DNA of 64,000 bases from Ailanthus altissimus (Eukaryota; Streptophyta; Magnoliopsida; Sapindales; Simaroubaceae), in contig OX327700.1 in assembly GCA_946807835.1 (NCBI GenBank), forward strand, positions 22,046,001 through 22,110,000, given 5' to 3'. Positions 60,457-64,000 of this stretch are shown here, one piece after another. The position numbers were made by a program, and so were the translations under genes. Under the pieces are notes generated by a model. That model was not told the origin of the DNA. It saw nothing but the letters and a program-made list of their open reading frames with translations, and searched no databases. Position 1 is the first letter of the stretch. The number at the start of each line of letters is the position of its first letter.

Positions 60457-63070
60457 ATGAAAGGTGACCAAAAAATAACTATAAAATATTATGCAACTTC
60501 CATGAAACCAAGCTACCAGATCATTATATTGGACTCAAGAGAAAAGAGTGAGAAAAATCATGGTAATCCCATTGAAGAGCTCACATCGGTCCTCATCTCA
60601 TTAAGAGATCTAAGTAAGACCGTCGATATAGGCTCTTCAATGCCCAAGAAGGTCAGGGAAACTTTGATCACCTTTCTCATCGAGTACATGAATATTGTTT
60701 TTTGGTCACATAAGGACATGCCCAAAATTTATCCAAAGGTAGGTTGCCATAGGCTGAATGTGGATCCCAACTATAAACAAGTCATAGAATAAGAGACCTT
60801 TCAATCAAGAAATATACGAGGCCATAGAGGCAGAGGTAGACAAGCTACTCGGTGTCAATTTATCTGATAAGCTCATTACTTATAGTGGGTCTCTAATATA
60901 ATACTAGTAAAGAATGCAAACAGAAAGTGGCACATGTGTGTGGACTTCACCAACCTCAATAAAGCTTGCCCCAAAGATAACTTCCCCTACCTCGGATAGA
61001 TTAATTAGTTAATGCAACCTCATAACACAAACTCCTGAGATTCATGGACGCATTCTCAAGCTACAACCAAATTATGATGTATGGCTCAATGAGAAGAAGA
61101 CCACTTTTATCACCAATAGAGGTCTATACTATTATAAGGCAATGCCCATCAAGCTCAAGAATATTGGGGCCACATACCCATACTTAGACAACAAGCTTTT
61201 TCAAAGATCAAATTAGAAAGACCATAGAGGTTTATATAGATGACATGATTACCGAGACAATTATCTATACTGATTATGTATCAGACCTAAAGGGAACATT
61301 TAAAGTATTAAGGAAGCAAAACATAAAGTTAAACTTAGAGAATTATGCCTTTAGCATAACCAAAGGCAAATTCCTTAGGTTTATTGTGCACCAGAGAGTG
61401 ATTAAAGCTAACCCAAAGAAGATCAATGTATTAAGCAAGATAAAGACACCTAAGACAGTTAAGGACATATAAATCTTGGTAGGAAGGTAGCTACACTAAG
61501 CAAGTTTATCTCTAAGGCCACTGACCATTGTCAACCTTTTTTCAAAGCCCTAAAGGTAAGGAAAAACATAGTCTAAACTTTTGAGTGCACGGAGGCCTTT
61601 GAAATATTGAAGCAATATATTTGATAAGCATCTTTTACTTGTTAGTCTGCAGCCGTGTAAAGTGCTTCCATGTACTTAATTGTGTAACAGACCACCACCA
61701 ACTCAGTATAGGTGAGGGAAAAGTACGATGGAGTTTAAAGGTTGATTTACCATGTTAGTAAAGCTTTAGTCAATGTCAAAAAGAGATATCAACCTATTGA
61801 AAAGTATATTTTGGCCCTAGTTGTGGTAGTTAAAAAGTTGTGCTTCTACTTCTAAACTTACATGGTCACAATGTTGACCAACTCATCACTAAGGCAAATC
61901 CTCCAAAAGATAGATGTGTCAAGCTGGCTGATTAGATGATTATACGATATGAGTAAGTTTGACATCACTTACAAGGCGCACCCCTCCATTAAAACACAAG
62001 TCATTGTTAACTTTGTGGTTGAATTCACTCCAAACCTAAAAAGAGAAGGAAATGAAAAATATGTGCTCAACCCACAACCAACAGTGATTCCCAAGACTGT
62101 GCAAGTGGATGGAGCATCGAATGCTCAATGAAGTAGAGTTGGGATTATAATCATTAGTCTTGAAGGAGTAAAGGTGAGCTATACCTTGAAATTTAACTTT
62201 AAGGCATTGAATAATAAAATTAAGTATGAGTCTATAATCATAGGAATGAGAATGACTAATGCCTTTGGAGCTAAACAGTTAGTGATAAAAAAAATGATTC
62301 CTAACTAGTGGTTAGTTAGATCAACAATGAGTACTAGGGCAAAGAAGAAAATATTCAAACCTATTTGAAAAAGGCCCGATAGCTGATCAGCACATTCTAA
62401 TAGATTCGTATCAAGCAAATGCCTAAAGAAGACAACTATATAGCTAATCTATTAGCTAAGTTGGCCTTTACTTGTGCCATGAAGCTACCTAAGATAGTAC
62501 TAGTAAAGGTCATGCCTGAGTCAATGATTCATGCTACTGAACCCATGGAAGTCAACTCGGTCAATAATGAACTTTGTTGGATAGATCCTATCATTCAGTA
62601 GCTAAGGGACAAAGTCACCCATTAAAATTGAACTCAGTCTAAAAGGCTGAGATATCAAACTGTAGGGTACTATATGATTAGTGGAGTACTCTACAAGAAA
62701 TTAATCTTCTTACCTTACTTGAGGTGCCTAAGCCTTCATAAGGTACAATATATGCTTATGAACATATATAAAAGAAAGTACGAAAATCATAGAGAAAATA
62801 GAGCTCTCAAATACAAGGAATTATGGCAGGGATACTTTTGCCTCAATATAAAACAGTGCGTGCAAGCCATGGTCAAGAACTATGACAAGTGTTAAAGGTT
62901 TACAAAGATACTAAAGCAACCTTCTGAAAATCTCATAGTATTGAGCTTCACACAACCCTTTGCAATATGAGGAGTAGATTTCATTAGTCCAATGCCAATT
63001 GGAAATGATGGAACAAAGTACGCTCTCATGGAAATGGACTATACAACTAAGTGGGTAAAGAATGGTGAAT
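60457..63070 (+). pseudogene. Tat-like pol remnant: RT, two RNase H segments, integrase start
   Basis: The linker frame (60457-60792) reads MKGDQKITIKYYATSM and KDMPKIYPKVGCHRLN. RT follows with CVDFTNLNKACPKDN near 60938, an intact YIDDMIT box near 61230, and KGKFLRFIVHQRV (about 61361-61400). A first RNase H region is degraded at about 61640-61900, followed by HPSIKTQVIVNFVVEF. A second (archaeal-type in this lineage) RNase H begins VDGASNAQ near 62105. Integrase zinc-domain traces appear near 62830-62900, and the core starts GVDFISPMPIG (about 62970) and stops after TTKWV. Many in-frame stops are present. Confidence 0.8.
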
Positions 63071-64000
63071 TTAAATAAGAATATGATTAAATTTTTTTAC
63101 TTGGAAACCAAGTAATATAGTTTTTTATTTCAAAAATAAGATAAGCCAAGGGCGTGTAATTGAGGTTGTGTTTTCTGTTAGCCTAATTCATTGGCTCTTT
63201 TTTGTATTGGAATAAGTTGTTCTCATATGGACTTTAACTTAATATCAAGTCATATATCGAATAAAAATTGGATGAGTGGTAAGTAATATTACCTAATAAA
63301 TTATTCTTGGGTTAATTGTAAATGAGTAGACAATGACAATTGGTATCAAAGTAGACATGAATTATGATTCGCGTATAAGGTCTTAAAATAATCCCAACAA
63401 AAATTGCAACCTAAGTAGCAGGTCTCTCAAAAGTAGTAGGAATAGACAATATTTGCCAAGTGGTTTCAAAAATTATATATCATATAATTGAGTGGATAAA
63501 ATGTCAAATTCCACAACGAATAAAAATTGGGTGGATCTTGAATATATAAGAGCGGCTAAGTAACATTATTCAATAGGCTACTTTTTAAAATAAATGGCAA
63601 ATCTCAAACCTGTGGCACTAGGCTTCCTTATGTTTTAACACCAAATAATTGTTTTTTTAATAGAAACATTAATACAAAGAAAACCTTTAATACCAAAATA
63701 TAGGCATGCATTCTATCGTTCTTGCAAGTTTTTCTCCACTACTCGCATCAATCTCTTTAACTAGTATTATTATAAATTTTTCACAAAAATATTCTTTTTA
63801 ACACCAACTAATTGTTAGATAATAAAGTTCTAGATATGAAGAAAAATAATACTATATGATATAAATTAAGAAATGCAGAAGAGTGGGAGAGAGTGAGTTA
63901 AAAGAAAATTGGTAACTACTGGTGGACTACATCTATACTACATTGGTTCTTATGAAATGGTTACAGAATGAGCCTTTATATATGCTCTAATCTAAACTAG
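63071..64000. other. AT-rich DNA with a Copia-type primer-binding remnant
   Basis: 'tggtatcaaagta' at 63341-63353 differs in two positions from the tRNA-Met primer-binding sequence used by plant Copia elements. 63075-63340 may therefore be the end of an LTR. No coding sequence is seen to the end of the window. Confidence 0.4.

Larger units (their letters stand above)
55588..63070 (+). mobile_element. Decayed Tat-like Gypsy retrotransposon, 3'-truncated
   Basis: In order: a probable 5' LTR (about 55588-56749), a primer-binding-type sequence, gag, an inserted LTR (57278-58550), more gag, a protease/RT linker, RT with an intact YIDD, two RNase H-like segments, and the start of integrase. The sequence leaves the element at about 63070, just after the integrase motif TTKWV, and no 3' LTR is seen. 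Stops and shifts are frequent throughout. The RNase H duplication and gag type point to the Tat lineage. Confidence 0.8.

Noticed and set aside
55588..63070. Endogenous pararetrovirus
   Set aside because: The gag type, duplicated RNase H, primer-binding motif and integrase start are those of a Tat-type Gypsy element. No movement-protein or viral coat features are seen.

Overview
This window is nuclear DNA from a flowering plant, almost certainly a eudicot. The evidence is a strong A+T bias, intron-rich genes with GT-AG introns, two complete plant gene models, and dense nested LTR retrotransposons. Species cannot be fixed from the sequence alone. There is no bacterial-style operon, CRISPR array or rRNA locus.

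Two host genes are well supported. A plus-strand gene at 12252-18288 (seven exons, about 456 residues) encodes a GABA-transporter-like amino acid permease of the AAAP family, closest to the GAT2-type plant proteins. A minus-strand gene at 54700-46650 (20 exons, about 1049 residues) encodes a RAD5A-type post-replication DNA repair ATPase with HIRAN, SNF2 helicase and RING domains. Each carries one single-base frame discrepancy: at the exon 2/3 junction in the transporter and inside exon 8 in RAD5A. Both exon sets are otherwise excellent, so these are either consensus errors or young disabling mutations. A third, broken host-derived locus at about 18868-19389 (minus) is the PPC-domain end of an AT-hook (AHL) nuclear protein gene.

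The rest is mostly transposable-element sequence. Positions 1-8840 hold copies of a 2.3-kb LTR family, one of them a complete solo LTR (1904-4211) with a perfect GGGAC target duplication, followed by LTRs of another type. Positions 8841-12058 are AT-rich and contain a tRNA-derived SINE. Positions 19800-22270 hold a gag-like fragment and a degenerate tandem array of about 80 bp. Positions 22500-28290 are a decayed minus-strand Copia element interrupted by a second complete solo LTR (25470-27779).

Positions 31100-44030 show a three-level nest. A minus-strand Copia element is split between gag and protease by a third complete 2.3-kb LTR. That LTR is itself split by a plus-strand Athila-like Gypsy element (36359-42936). 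Positions 55588-63070 carry a decayed plus-strand Tat-like Gypsy element that is itself interrupted by an LTR at 57278-58550.

The most unusual non-gene signals are: the recurrent 2.3-kb solo-LTR family (three full copies, no internal region seen); arrays of quasi-palindromic GC-rich words just upstream of the TATA boxes of several LTRs; an 81-bp in-frame duplication in RAD5A exon 1; and a telo-box plus E2F-type site upstream of RAD5A.
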